Shown: positions 6,867 to 14,293, counted from the stretch's first letter. The stretch: DNA of 18,276 nucleotides from Anaerolineae bacterium (GCA_015493675.1 WGCR01000243.1:1-18276), one strand, 5' to 3'. Numbers and translations are program-made. The notes: generated by a model from the letters alone, not told the origin.

Positions 6867-7529
6867 ATGAATGAAGACGCCAAGAAACTGAATCCCAAAC
6901 TTCTGCTTTTTCTGATTGTTGGCATCATTATTATGGCTGCTGTCGCCTGCCAGACCGGGGAGGTTATCACTCCTGCCGAGGCGACGGCCCGCGCGAAAGA
7001 ATCTCGTGCTATTGTCACCAAGAAAACGGCCACTCCGGGCGGCAAAACAGAGGCCGGCGGCGATGTCATCCCTTCCGGGACCAAGGCAACGCTGGTCGGC
7101 AAAGCCTATCTGGTCAATATCTATAAAGAGGCTGGCTCTACCCGCATTTTGACTCAGCAGGAGAAAGGCGTCGAGGTGGTCATTCAGGATGTCACCCATG
7201 TGGGCGATGAGACCTGGTACCTTGTCGAGGCGCCTGCGGGGCAAGGTTGGGTGAAAGCCGAAAATCTGGAGGTTGCTGAGAAAGGCGGCTCCACGGAAGG
7301 CGCTAGTCCCCAGGTAGGCGATATTGTTTATCTGACAGGCAAAGCGTATCTGGTGAATCTCTACAAAGAACCGGGAAATTTGCGCATCATTGCTCAGCAA
7401 GAACGAGGCATTGCTGTTGAGATCAAGGATATCCTGGAAGAAGATGGCGAGCTCTGGTATCTCATCGACGCCCCAACCGGACTGGGATGGGTGAAAGCCG
7501 AGAATATTACTACTGAAAAGCCGAAGTAA
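6867..7529 (+). CDS. Small lipoprotein with two tandem SH3-like repeats
   Basis: The 220-residue product has a charged N-terminus, a hydrophobic run at 12-27 and a lipobox-like AVAC with Cys28; Ala instead of Leu at -3 makes the lipobox slightly weak, so a plain membrane anchor is possible. A low-complexity Ala/Thr/Lys linker to about 70 follows. Two copies of an SH3b-like module come next, each ending in W-Y-L-(V/I)-(E/D)-A-P-x-G-x-GWVKAEN. Matching residues are exactly 80 apart (GKAYLVN at 78 and 158, GWVKAEN at 127 and 207). Bacterial SH3-like domains usually bind peptidoglycan or proteins in the envelope. It is the last gene before the operon terminator, which ties it to the importer and suggests an accessory envelope role; this is inference. 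No good ribosome site precedes the ATG. Confidence 0.75.
   Translation: MNEDAKKLNPKLLLFLIVGIIIMAAVACQTGEVITPAEATARAKESRAIVTKKTATPGGKTEAGGDVIPSGTKATLVGKAYLVNIYKEAGSTRILTQQEKGVEVVIQDVTHVGDETWYLVEAPAGQGWVKAENLEVAEKGGSTEGASPQVGDIVYLTGKAYLVNLYKEPGNLRIIAQQERGIAVEIKDILEEDGELWYLIDAPTGLGWVKAENITTEKPK
7098..7505 (+). repeat. Internal 240-base duplication in the SH3-like lipoprotein gene
   Basis: Residues 78-133 (7098-7265) and 158-213 (7338-7505) correspond position by position with a constant offset of 240 bases and no insertion or deletion. Near-identical DNA persists at both ends, for example TGGGTGAAAGCCGA at 7248 and 7488, while the middle has diverged. This is the signature of an old in-frame tandem duplication of one SH3-like module. 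Confidence 0.85.
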
Positions 7530-7551
7530 TTTCCATTGAGGTGACTCTCCG

Positions 7552-7579
7552 AGCCCCGTCCGTTGTGGCGGGGCTTTTT
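7552..7579 (+). terminator. Rho-independent terminator of the opp operon
   Basis: AGCCCCG (7552-7558) pairs with CGGGGCT (7569-7575) around a 10-base loop, and the T-run 7575-7579 follows at once. It lies 22 bases after the last + strand gene. Its T-run overlaps the stop codon of the convergent helicase gene (7578-7580). There is no T-run for the opposite direction, so it should act mainly on the + strand transcript. Confidence 0.85.
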
Positions 7580-10121
7580 ATTGCAACAACGCTTCCAGCA
7601 GCGCCCGCGTCAGCGCCTTCACATCCCAATCCAGCGCCTCGGCCCCGGTGGTCACCGGCCCTACACAGGCGGGACAGCCGCGATCACACCCGCAATGCCT
7701 GACGACGTCCAGGGCGGCGTGCAACAATTGCGGCTGGAGATCATAGAGCCGTTCGGAGAGCCCGATGCCGGCCGGAGCTTTATCATAGAGGATGATGGTG
7801 GGACGGTCGGTGTGTTTTGCCCGCGCCGCCACCAGATAGCCCAGATCGCTGGGATCGCACATCAGGTGCAGAGGAGCCAGATTGCTGAGCAGATAGGCCA
7901 ATCCGCCCAACCCCGAGCGCAGCCGCTGGCTCCGCTCTACCCTCTGATGGCAGGAGCGGCACAGGGTGCGCAGGTTTTCCAATTGGTTAGCCAGCTTGTA
8001 ATTCTCATTCACGCCGGGAAGATAACCGAAGGAGCGAAAAGGGCGGATATGGTGGACATCGTGTTGGCGGCCCGGACGCTCCGGCGCACCGCACACGGTG
8101 CATCGATAACCATCCCGAGCCCGGACTTTATTGCGTTGCTCGGGCCAGTTGGGGCCGTAATCGTTGGGATCGCCGCCCCATAGATTCATCTCTCGCAGGC
8201 CATCCACCACTTCCTCGGCCACTGCCAGCCAGTAGCCGGTCGTCTCCAGCACCGTTTCCGGCAGCTCCACCTCGCCAAAGCCCAGGGTTTCATGCGTCCA
8301 GCGTTTGATGCGTCGGTAACCTGTAATGCTGGCTCGGATTTCCAGATCGCCATGGCCTTTGAGCAGCGGGCCTTCTTCGGCCTGCTGGTGTACAGCCAGC
8401 ACCTCAGCTTCGCTGACGCCTGCGGAGCGGGTGTAATAATCGACCTCCACGGGCGTCACGGCGGCATGGCCCGCGTCCCAATCCAGCGCTTCCACCAGAA
8501 ATGTCTGTCCCCCGTGCAGATAGATGGCTCCCGGATGCAGCAAAGCTGGTGCGGTTTCCCGATCCATCTCGCCGATGGTCTCGCCATCCGTCGCCCGAAT
8601 GATGATCACCCGGTCGGGGGAGGCTGTGCGCAGGCTCACGTCGCCCGCGGGATAAGACTCCGACATCCAGAACCAGCGGTCACCCGCCTGTTGCACCTCG
8701 CCCTCCTCCGCCAGCATGGCCAATGCTTCTTCGGTGAAGGCGAAGCGTCCGAACGCCTCGCCGACCTGGAAGGGCAGCTCAAACGCGGCGCAGCGCAGAT
8801 GCTCGGTGAGAATGACCAGATTGTCGGGATTGATGAGCGCATGCTCGGGAGTGCGTCCGAAGAAATACTCCGGATGCTGCACGATGTATTGATCCAGCGC
8901 TCCGCCGCCCGCCACCAGCGCCGCCAGCGATAGCTCCTGCCGCCGCCCGGCCCGGCCAGCCTGCTGCCAGGCGCTGGCAATGGTTCCCGGAAAGCCGGTG
9001 AGCACCGCCGCCTGCAAGCGTCCGATGTCAATGCCCAGCTCCAGGGCGTTGGTGGCCACCACTGCCTGAATTTCGCCCTGGCGCAGGCCTTTTTCGATGT
9101 TTCGGCGTTCTTGTGGCAGATAGCCGCCGCGGTAGCCCCGCACCGGCTGACCTCCTCCTTTACGCTCCAGGCCCTCCCGCAGATAAGTCAGCAGTAGCTC
9201 GGCGCCCATGCGGGAACGGGCAAAGAAAATGGTTTGTACGCCCTCGCACAGGAGATCGACGCCCAACTGCTGCGCTTCCAGCAGATTGCTGCGCCGCAAG
9301 CCCAGCTCTGCGTCCACCAGGGGCGGATTGAGGAAAATGAAATGCTTTTCACCTGCTGGCGCGCCATTCGCTGTGATGATATCTACCGGAGCCTCGATGA
9401 GGCGCTCCGCGTGTTCGGCGGGGTTGGCAATGGTGGCAGAGGCCAGCAAGAATTGCAGCGCCTGGTGTGTTGCACCTTGTTGGTGGAACCGGGCGATGCG
9501 TTGCAGGCGCCGCAACACGTTGGCTACGTGAGAACCGAAGACGCCGCGATAAACGTGGATTTCATCGATGACTACGCCCCGCAATCCCTGGAAAAATCCC
9601 GCCCAACCTGTGTGGTGCGGCAAGATGCCGGTGTGCAGCATGTCTGGATTGGTGAGGATGATGCGGGCATTTTTACGAATGCGTTTGCGATGGCTTTTGG
9701 GGGTGTCGCCGTCATAGATGGCCACAGACACATCGGCCTGCAATGTCTCCAGCAAGCTTTGCAGCGTATGCAGTTGATCTTGCGCCAGCGCTTTGGTGGG
9801 AAAGATGGCCAATGCCCGCGCATCAGGATCGTTGAGCAGCCAATGCAGGATGGGCAGATTGTAGGCCAGGGTTTTGCCCGAGGCGGTGGGCGTCACCACC
9901 AGCGTATGATTGCCCCGCAGCGCCGATTCGATGGCCCGGGCCTGGTGGATGTAGGGCAGGTGGATGCCGCGGGCCTGCATAGCCAGGGGTAAACGGGCGT
10001 CCAGCGCCTCGGGCCAGGGAGCGTAACGGGCGGGCCGGGCCGGGATGCGTTGCCAGGCTGTGACGCGGCTCAGAAAGCCGGGATCCAGTTGTAACCGGGA
10101 GAGCAGGACGGGGAGGGGCAT
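7578..10121 (-). CDS. MrfA/YprA-type DEAD/DEAH-box DNA-repair helicase with embedded HNH domain
   Basis: 847-residue superfamily 2 helicase. Motif I is TPTASGKT (77-84), motif II DEIH (186-189), motif III SAT (228-230), motif VI QQAGRAGR (386-393). Near the C-terminus C-x-C-x3-C-x2-C (Cys810, 812, 816, 819) matches the zinc-binding DUF1998/MZB signature of Bacillus MrfA, a 3'-5' helicase in mitomycin-type excision repair; Hrq1/RecQ4-like helicases are relatives. Unusually, residues about 668-730 form an HNH zinc module: Cys674-x2-Cys677, His690-His691, Asn716, Cys721-x2-Cys724-His725. The frame stays open to 10463 (GTG/ATG region), but that 114-residue extension is Arg/His-rich and antisense to the peptidase gene. 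I chose the ATG at 10121 because it lies 8 bases after the peptidase stop and begins a credible domain. No MrfB-type exonuclease gene is adjacent. The longer start is the main alternative. Confidence 0.88.
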   Translation of the reverse strand: MPLPVLLSRLQLDPGFLSRVTAWQRIPARPARYAPWPEALDARLPLAMQARGIHLPYIHQARAIESALRGNHTLVVTPTASGKTLAYNLPILHWLLNDPDARALAIFPTKALAQDQLHTLQSLLETLQADVSVAIYDGDTPKSHRKRIRKNARIILTNPDMLHTGILPHHTGWAGFFQGLRGVVIDEIHVYRGVFGSHVANVLRRLQRIARFHQQGATHQALQFLLASATIANPAEHAERLIEAPVDIITANGAPAGEKHFIFLNPPLVDAELGLRRSNLLEAQQLGVDLLCEGVQTIFFARSRMGAELLLTYLREGLERKGGGQPVRGYRGGYLPQERRNIEKGLRQGEIQAVVATNALELGIDIGRLQAAVLTGFPGTIASAWQQAGRAGRRQELSLAALVAGGGALDQYIVQHPEYFFGRTPEHALINPDNLVILTEHLRCAAFELPFQVGEAFGRFAFTEEALAMLAEEGEVQQAGDRWFWMSESYPAGDVSLRTASPDRVIIIRATDGETIGEMDRETAPALLHPGAIYLHGGQTFLVEALDWDAGHAAVTPVEVDYYTRSAGVSEAEVLAVHQQAEEGPLLKGHGDLEIRASITGYRRIKRWTHETLGFGEVELPETVLETTGYWLAVAEEVVDGLREMNLWGGDPNDYGPNWPEQRNKVRARDGYRCTVCGAPERPGRQHDVHHIRPFRSFGYLPGVNENYKLANQLENLRTLCRSCHQRVERSQRLRSGLGGLAYLLSNLAPLHLMCDPSDLGYLVAARAKHTDRPTIILYDKAPAGIGLSERLYDLQPQLLHAALDVVRHCGCDRGCPACVGPVTTGAEALDWDVKALTRALLEALLQ
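7932..8120 (-). other. HNH nuclease-like module inside the helicase gene
   Basis: This segment encodes helicase residues about 668-730. It holds two CxxC knuckles (Cys674/677 and Cys721/724), HxxHH at 687-691 and Asn716, followed by Cys721-x2-Cys724-His725, as in zinc-stabilised HNH nucleases of the McrA type. It sits between the helicase core and the C-terminal four-cysteine motif. All metal and catalytic positions of the HNH pattern appear present, so nuclease activity is plausible but not shown. Confidence 0.75.
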
Positions 10122-10129
10122 GGCCTGAC

Positions 10130-11566
10130 TTATTCGATTTTTCCCTTGATCACCTGAATAGCCTCTTGCAACTGTACATCGGGCTTCTGGCGCAAGCCCC
10201 ACTGGCCCAAGGGAACTTTTACGTCGGGAATGACGCCCGCGCCTTCCATGGTCTTGCCATCCGGCAGAATGAGCGTCTCTACCGCCAGACGGATGATGGA
10301 TCCATCGGGCAGGGTGAAGCCGGTGATGCCTTCGGTGTTGCCGGCTGTGGGCATGCCTACCAGCGTCGCTCGTCCCGATTGCTTCATGGCCGTGGCAAAA
10401 TACTCGGCCGCGCTGTGGCTGGCGCCATCTGTCAACACGACCATGGGCGTGGTCTCGTTCCATTTTACCGGCCCGCGAATGCGCCAGATAGTCAGTGTGG
10501 CGTCCTCTCGTAGTTTTCCCATTTTGCCAAAGATGCCGGTGGTGAAAATGGCGATGGCTTTATCGGCATTGCCACCGGGATTATGGCGTTCGTCGTAGAT
10601 GAGCCCATCCAGCGGACGGTCTTTTTCCAGCCGCTCAATCATGGTCAAAATATTGGCTTCGGTGTTGCCGCTGTATTCAGGCACGCGGATGTAGCCGATG
10701 TAAGGCTCTTCTGAAATCACATCATACCACCAGCCGTCGCAGCCGGAAGCGCCGCCATATTTCACGGTGACATCATGGGGTTCCTCATCCTGGCCCGGCC
10801 ACACTGTCAGACTCACCTGGCCATCGCCACTGTAGATTTTGCGGATGAGTTCCCGCGGGAAGCCATCTTCGCCCTTGATGACTTCCTTACCCTCGATAGC
10901 TGTGATGATGTCGCCGCGATGCAGGCCCGTATCCGCTGCGCCGCCCTGCTCACACACGTCCCAGATGAAGAGATACTCATCCTCGCGTGCAGGCCAGACA
11001 GTCATGCCAGGCCAGGGCTTGCCACTGCCTTCGCTGGGCAGATCGAATTCCGCCGCGAAGCGGTCAGGGCGCACAAAACGGCTGTGATTGTCGTTGAGCT
11101 CGGCGATCATGTCGGACATCATATCTCGGAAAGCCTCATGATCCTTCACCTTTTTGGCTTTCTCAAGATATTGTTTACAGATGGCGTCCCAATTGGCGCC
11201 GTTGAAATTCCCCCGTACATAATTCTCTTTGACAATGTTGCAAGCCAGTTGGGTCATGCCCACATAGTCATCGGGCGAGATGTTCGCCTGCCCGCCGCTG
11301 ACTGGCGTGGCCGGTGCGACCGTGACCTGTTTTTTCAGCGCTTCCATGGTGGCCATGAGCGGATTCATGGTGGGCGTAGTCGCGGGTGTCGGGACCGGGG
11401 TCGCGGGTTTGGCGGTGGCGGCCGGGACAGTGGCCTGCACAGCAGTGGGGATAGCGGTAGCTTGTGGAGCGGGCGTGGCTGTTGGGGCCGTCGCGGGCGC
11501 TGTGCAAGCGCTGATCAATAGCATCATGAGGAAAAGCAGCGGAATGATTCCTTGTAGATGTTTCAT
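10130..11566 (-). CDS. S41-family (Ctp/tricorn-like) serine peptidase lipoprotein with PDZ domain
   Basis: The 478-residue product is predicted to be exported: signal run 6-20, lipobox ISAC with Cys21, then an Ala/Pro/Thr-rich linker to about 85. A helical N-terminal domain ends in AELNDNHSRF (His161). A PDZ-like segment near 205-265 contains ADTGLHRGDIITAIEGKEV. The S41 core has RHNPGGNADKA (328-338), nucleophile Ser385 in DGASHSAAEYF, and EGAGVIPDVKV near the end. CtpA enzymes use a Ser-Lys dyad with lysine 25 residues after the serine in a TxGKG motif. Here that position is Asn410 (PTAGNTEG). A tricorn-like arrangement with a histidine such as His161 is therefore more likely. The ATG at 11566 is preferred over the GTG/ATG frame extending to 11602, because it starts the signal peptide and lies 7 bases past the upstream stop. 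Confidence 0.88.
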   Translation of the reverse strand: MKHLQGIIPLLFLMMLLISACTAPATAPTATPAPQATAIPTAVQATVPAATAKPATPVPTPATTPTMNPLMATMEALKKQVTVAPATPVSGGQANISPDDYVGMTQLACNIVKENYVRGNFNGANWDAICKQYLEKAKKVKDHEAFRDMMSDMIAELNDNHSRFVRPDRFAAEFDLPSEGSGKPWPGMTVWPAREDEYLFIWDVCEQGGAADTGLHRGDIITAIEGKEVIKGEDGFPRELIRKIYSGDGQVSLTVWPGQDEEPHDVTVKYGGASGCDGWWYDVISEEPYIGYIRVPEYSGNTEANILTMIERLEKDRPLDGLIYDERHNPGGNADKAIAIFTTGIFGKMGKLREDATLTIWRIRGPVKWNETTPMVVLTDGASHSAAEYFATAMKQSGRATLVGMPTAGNTEGITGFTLPDGSIIRLAVETLILPDGKTMEGAGVIPDVKVPLGQWGLRQKPDVQLQEAIQVIKGKIE

Positions 11567-11573
11567 GATTGCG

Positions 11574-13355
11574 TCAATTGGTGGCAAAGATGATGGGGCC
11601 ATAGATGGCTGTGGTGAGGACGCTATCTACAGCGAGATAGATGATGAGGAAGAGCAGGGAGGAGTGGTTCTCCCGTTTATAGGTGATGGACCAGGCCGTC
11701 CATAATCCTAACCCAAAAATGATGAGGGGAATGCCGATTTGTAGGGGCGGCGCCAGCCAGTCAGGAATGATGGGGAGCCAGGCGGAGAAGGGGACGTAGG
11801 CAGTGAGTCCGCCCAGAAATCCGATTTTGACGATCCAATAACCGATAACAGCGATGGCCAGACTGGCTATGACGCCCGGAGAGAGAGAATCGCTGCCGCG
11901 GCGTAAGGGGAATGTGATCAAATAGAGGATGAGCGGGATGATGATCCACATGAAGGCGAAAGGCAGCAGTAGCGCCCCGGAGACCAGGCCGAAAGCCGTT
12001 TGCGCTGCCATTGCCTGATAGTCCTCGGAGCTCAATTGTGCATAGGTTGCTTTGATATCGGGGTTGGTGCTGGCATAGACGACGCGAAAGCCCTCTTCTG
12101 CGCCCCGCTCCAGCCAGGAAGCATAAAGCCAGTGGTCAGCGTCATGGGTGATGAAAGGCGATCGCGAGTCGCCGCCGGTGAAGCTGAGCAGTTGATAACT
12201 ATCGGGCTTTCGTTGGTTGAAGAAGAGGGTTCCGATCTGGAAAGCATTATTGCGCATGGTGAATTGCACCAGTTCTCGCTGGATGGTCACCAGTTCGGAC
12301 AGATCGCTGCTATCGGCGTAAAGGTGCGTGACTTTGCCGGTGCGAGGCGGAACGAGCGGCGAACGCTGCCCTGCCCGAAAGCCATCCTGCAGCCAGTCCT
12401 CGTAAGGGAGATGATACTCCGAGGGGACGTAGAGTTGTTCCGGGCGGGACGCGGCGCTGAGATTGTTCAGAGGAAAGCTGATGTAGCGGCTGTCCACCGT
12501 TCCTGCGGCTACGCCGGTGCGAATTTCGGTCGTCCAGAAGATGTAGGCACGATAAGATGTTAATCCCATGATCGGGCCAGAGAATACGCTGCTCTGGGCT
12601 GCTTTGGGGGTGGCAATGGTCTGGACAGCGTCCGCGGTCGGGCCGTCAAACACGTCTGCCGCGTAGCGGATGGTAACGTTGGGCTGGCCCATGGGGTGCT
12701 GTACCCAGATTGCATACAGTGTGCCATTGGCGTTGAAGGCCAGCGCGGGGCGGATGCCCGTTTCGTCAATCAGGATGGGCGATGCGGCGAGATCATTGTC
12801 GGGGAATCGGTAGAGTCCTGGTTGGATTCGAGGGCCCGCAAACCAGACGACCATGTCTCCTTCTTTGTTGACTGCCACCGCATAATCCGCCACCCGCAGA
12901 TCTTTTGATATTTTCTGCTGGGGCGCCGCCATGATGCCGTTGGCTGGGTTGATGCGGGCGTGAAAAAGACTTTCATTGCTGATCCAGAACAGGTGGATGG
13001 CATCGTTCGCCCAGTAGGCCCGGGGCTGATCGGGACGCGCCATGCTGATTTCGGAATAGTCTTGCTCCCATCGTTTTTGTCCCTGCCCATCCAGAAAGAC
13101 GGCCCTGGGGTAGGTGCGGCCTTCCTGGTTGGCGACCAGCAAGAAGGTGGCGCTGTTATGGGGGCCCAGAGCGAAAATCGGCGGATCGCCGGCTGCGGTT
13201 TGCCCCACAAATTGGGCGCGGCTCCAGTCAGGAGCGTTCAACCAGAGACGATCGGGCAGGTCGCCACAACCAGACAACAGCAGCGCGCTGTTCAGCAGGA
13301 TGAAAAACAGCAAGAATGATGGCCGGAAATAGCGATGACGGTTGGATGAGGGCAT
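11574..13355 (-). CDS. Lipoprotein of unknown function: propeller-like exterior and C-terminal membrane domain
   Basis: I do not recognise this 593-residue protein. It has a basic N-terminus, a hydrophobic run at 13-28 and lipobox LSGC with Cys30. Residues about 45-435 are beta-rich with recurring short strands ending in an aromatic pattern (IHLFWISN at 120-127, MVVWFAGP at 168-175, LYAIWVQHP at 213-221, LYASWLERG at 410-418). These suggest propeller-like blades of a sensor or binding domain. The last 140 residues are very hydrophobic, with helices near 453-484, 494-518, 535-558 and 566-590. The result is an external domain tethered at both ends. The GTG at 13391 would add 12 residues inside the NUDIX gene; the ATG at 13355, 4 bases after the NUDIX stop, is preferred. 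No enzyme motif is visible. Its operon partners are the S41 peptidase and NUDIX hydrolase. Confidence 0.75.
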   Translation of the reverse strand: MPSSNRHRYFRPSFLLFFILLNSALLLSGCGDLPDRLWLNAPDWSRAQFVGQTAAGDPPIFALGPHNSATFLLVANQEGRTYPRAVFLDGQGQKRWEQDYSEISMARPDQPRAYWANDAIHLFWISNESLFHARINPANGIMAAPQQKISKDLRVADYAVAVNKEGDMVVWFAGPRIQPGLYRFPDNDLAASPILIDETGIRPALAFNANGTLYAIWVQHPMGQPNVTIRYAADVFDGPTADAVQTIATPKAAQSSVFSGPIMGLTSYRAYIFWTTEIRTGVAAGTVDSRYISFPLNNLSAASRPEQLYVPSEYHLPYEDWLQDGFRAGQRSPLVPPRTGKVTHLYADSSDLSELVTIQRELVQFTMRNNAFQIGTLFFNQRKPDSYQLLSFTGGDSRSPFITHDADHWLYASWLERGAEEGFRVVYASTNPDIKATYAQLSSEDYQAMAAQTAFGLVSGALLLPFAFMWIIIPLILYLITFPLRRGSDSLSPGVIASLAIAVIGYWIVKIGFLGGLTAYVPFSAWLPIIPDWLAPPLQIGIPLIIFGLGLWTAWSITYKRENHSSLLFLIIYLAVDSVLTTAIYGPIIFATN

Positions 13356-13359
13356 GGTG

Positions 13360-14088
13360 TCAGGAGGGAGTGGGGGATGGTTGTCCCTCACGCGTCAGCT
13401 CTTCCCGAACGACGTATTCGCGGATGGGGGGATGAGAGAACGGAGGATGGATTTTGTCGGGGCTGGTTTCTTCCATCAGCGTGACGAATTCACCCAGGGC
13501 CATGGCTGTAGCTCCCCAGACTTTATGATCGTTGATGGCGAAATAACGCACCTGCCAGTCACGACCATCGCGGGGAACGGTGATGACGCGCCGGAAGGCC
13601 GGATCAAAGAGCATACTGAGCGGAACTTCGATCAATGTCTCGATTTCGTCAGGATTGGCGCACCACTGCGGGCGTCGGGGCGTGTAACCGACTACGATCT
13701 GGATGCAGAAGTGGCTGGGGGGGATGTAGATGTGCGTGAGACGGCCCAGCGCTTCGACTGCATCTGGCTCAACGCCGATTTCTTCATGCGCTTCGCGGAT
13801 GGCGGTTTGGGTGACTGTTTCGTTACCGTCCCGGGAGCCGCCGGGCATGGAAATCTGGCCTGGATGCGCTGTCAGGTCATGCCTCCGTTCGGTGAGGACT
13901 GTGTAGAGATGACCGTCGACCGGATAGATCAACAGTAGTACGGCCGCGCGCCGACAGGTTTTTGAGCCTTCTTCGTAACTTTCGGGGTCCAAGGGCCGGA
14001 AGTCCGGGGCCATGATCTGCTGACCGCGCAGACCGGGCAGTGGGCCTGTCAGCGCTTGTTTGATATCTTTGGGCGTGAGAGAGAACAT
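13360..14088 (-). CDS. NUDIX hydrolase, CoA-pyrophosphatase (NudL) type
   Basis: The 242-residue cytoplasmic enzyme carries a perfect Nudix box, G-x5-E-x7-RE-x-x-EE-x-G-V, at residues 84-106 (Glu99, Glu102 and Glu103 bind the metal). In front of it, residues 65-84 (LTERRHDLTAHPGQISMPGG) follow the UPF0035 pattern that marks CoA-diphosphate hydrolases. However, the expected Ser/Ala after LTxR is Arg69, the conserved downstream Arg is Thr73, and Phe is Met81. PPSHFCIQIVVGY and the late KVWGATAMAL also match NudL proteins. The likely reaction is cleavage of CoA or a related nucleoside diphosphate derivative to 3',5'-ADP and phosphopantetheine. It is the first gene of the - strand operon. The start at 14088 is the first ATG in frame and lacks an obvious ribosome site. 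Confidence 0.87.
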   Translation of the reverse strand: MFSLTPKDIKQALTGPLPGLRGQQIMAPDFRPLDPESYEEGSKTCRRAAVLLLIYPVDGHLYTVLTERRHDLTAHPGQISMPGGSRDGNETVTQTAIREAHEEIGVEPDAVEALGRLTHIYIPPSHFCIQIVVGYTPRRPQWCANPDEIETLIEVPLSMLFDPAFRRVITVPRDGRDWQVRYFAINDHKVWGATAMALGEFVTLMEETSPDKIHPPFSHPPIREYVVREELTREGQPSPTPS

Positions 14089-14176
14089 AATGGTGGAGAG
14101 ATATGAATGGTTGGGCGTAACTGCTAACGGGTGCCATAAGGTTGTCTTGGTTCAACCGGATTTTGTGAGGTGTTCC

Positions 14177-14243
14177 GACCTCCGGGAGGTGGACGGGTAG
14201 CTTTTGGCTTGACCAGGCGGTTTTCGTCCACCTCCCGGAGGTC
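14177..14243. repeat. 19-base perfect inverted repeat whose arms are themselves palindromic
   Basis: Arm 14177-14195 (GACCTCCGGGAGGTGGACG) is the exact reverse complement of 14225-14243, with a 29-base spacer. Inside each arm the 13-base core ACCTCCGGGAGGT (or its complement) is palindromic around a single central base. The element can therefore fold as one long hairpin or as two small ones. No T-run follows in either direction, so it is not an ordinary terminator. It resembles dispersed palindromic (REP/MITE-like) elements. Confidence 0.85.
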
Positions 14244-14293
14244 AAAAAGCAGCCCCCCTGAAATCCAAAAGAGCCGTTGTCTTTTTTCACTCA

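Noticed and set aside
9234..9992. Open frame of 252 residues antisense to the helicase core
   Set aside because: It covers helicase motifs I and II on the other strand, has no ribosome site, and its translation has no domain character.
10122..10463. N-terminal extension of 114 residues on the helicase gene
   Set aside because: It is wholly antisense to the C-terminal part of the S41 peptidase gene, is Arg/His/Gly-rich without domain character, and would overlap a tightly spaced operon partner. The ATG at 10121 fits the 8-base spacing.
14226..14243. CRISPR-like or terminator interpretation of the palindromes near 14200-14350
   Set aside because: There are only two arms per element, in inverted orientation, with no regularly spaced direct repeats. 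No T-run follows on either strand, so neither a CRISPR array nor a simple intrinsic terminator is supported.
13877..14290. Open frame of 137 residues on the - strand across the dnaE-NUDIX gap
   Set aside because: It runs through the inverted repeat and then overlaps the NUDIX gene in another frame. The composition is Arg/Ser-rich with no domain, so it is very likely spurious.
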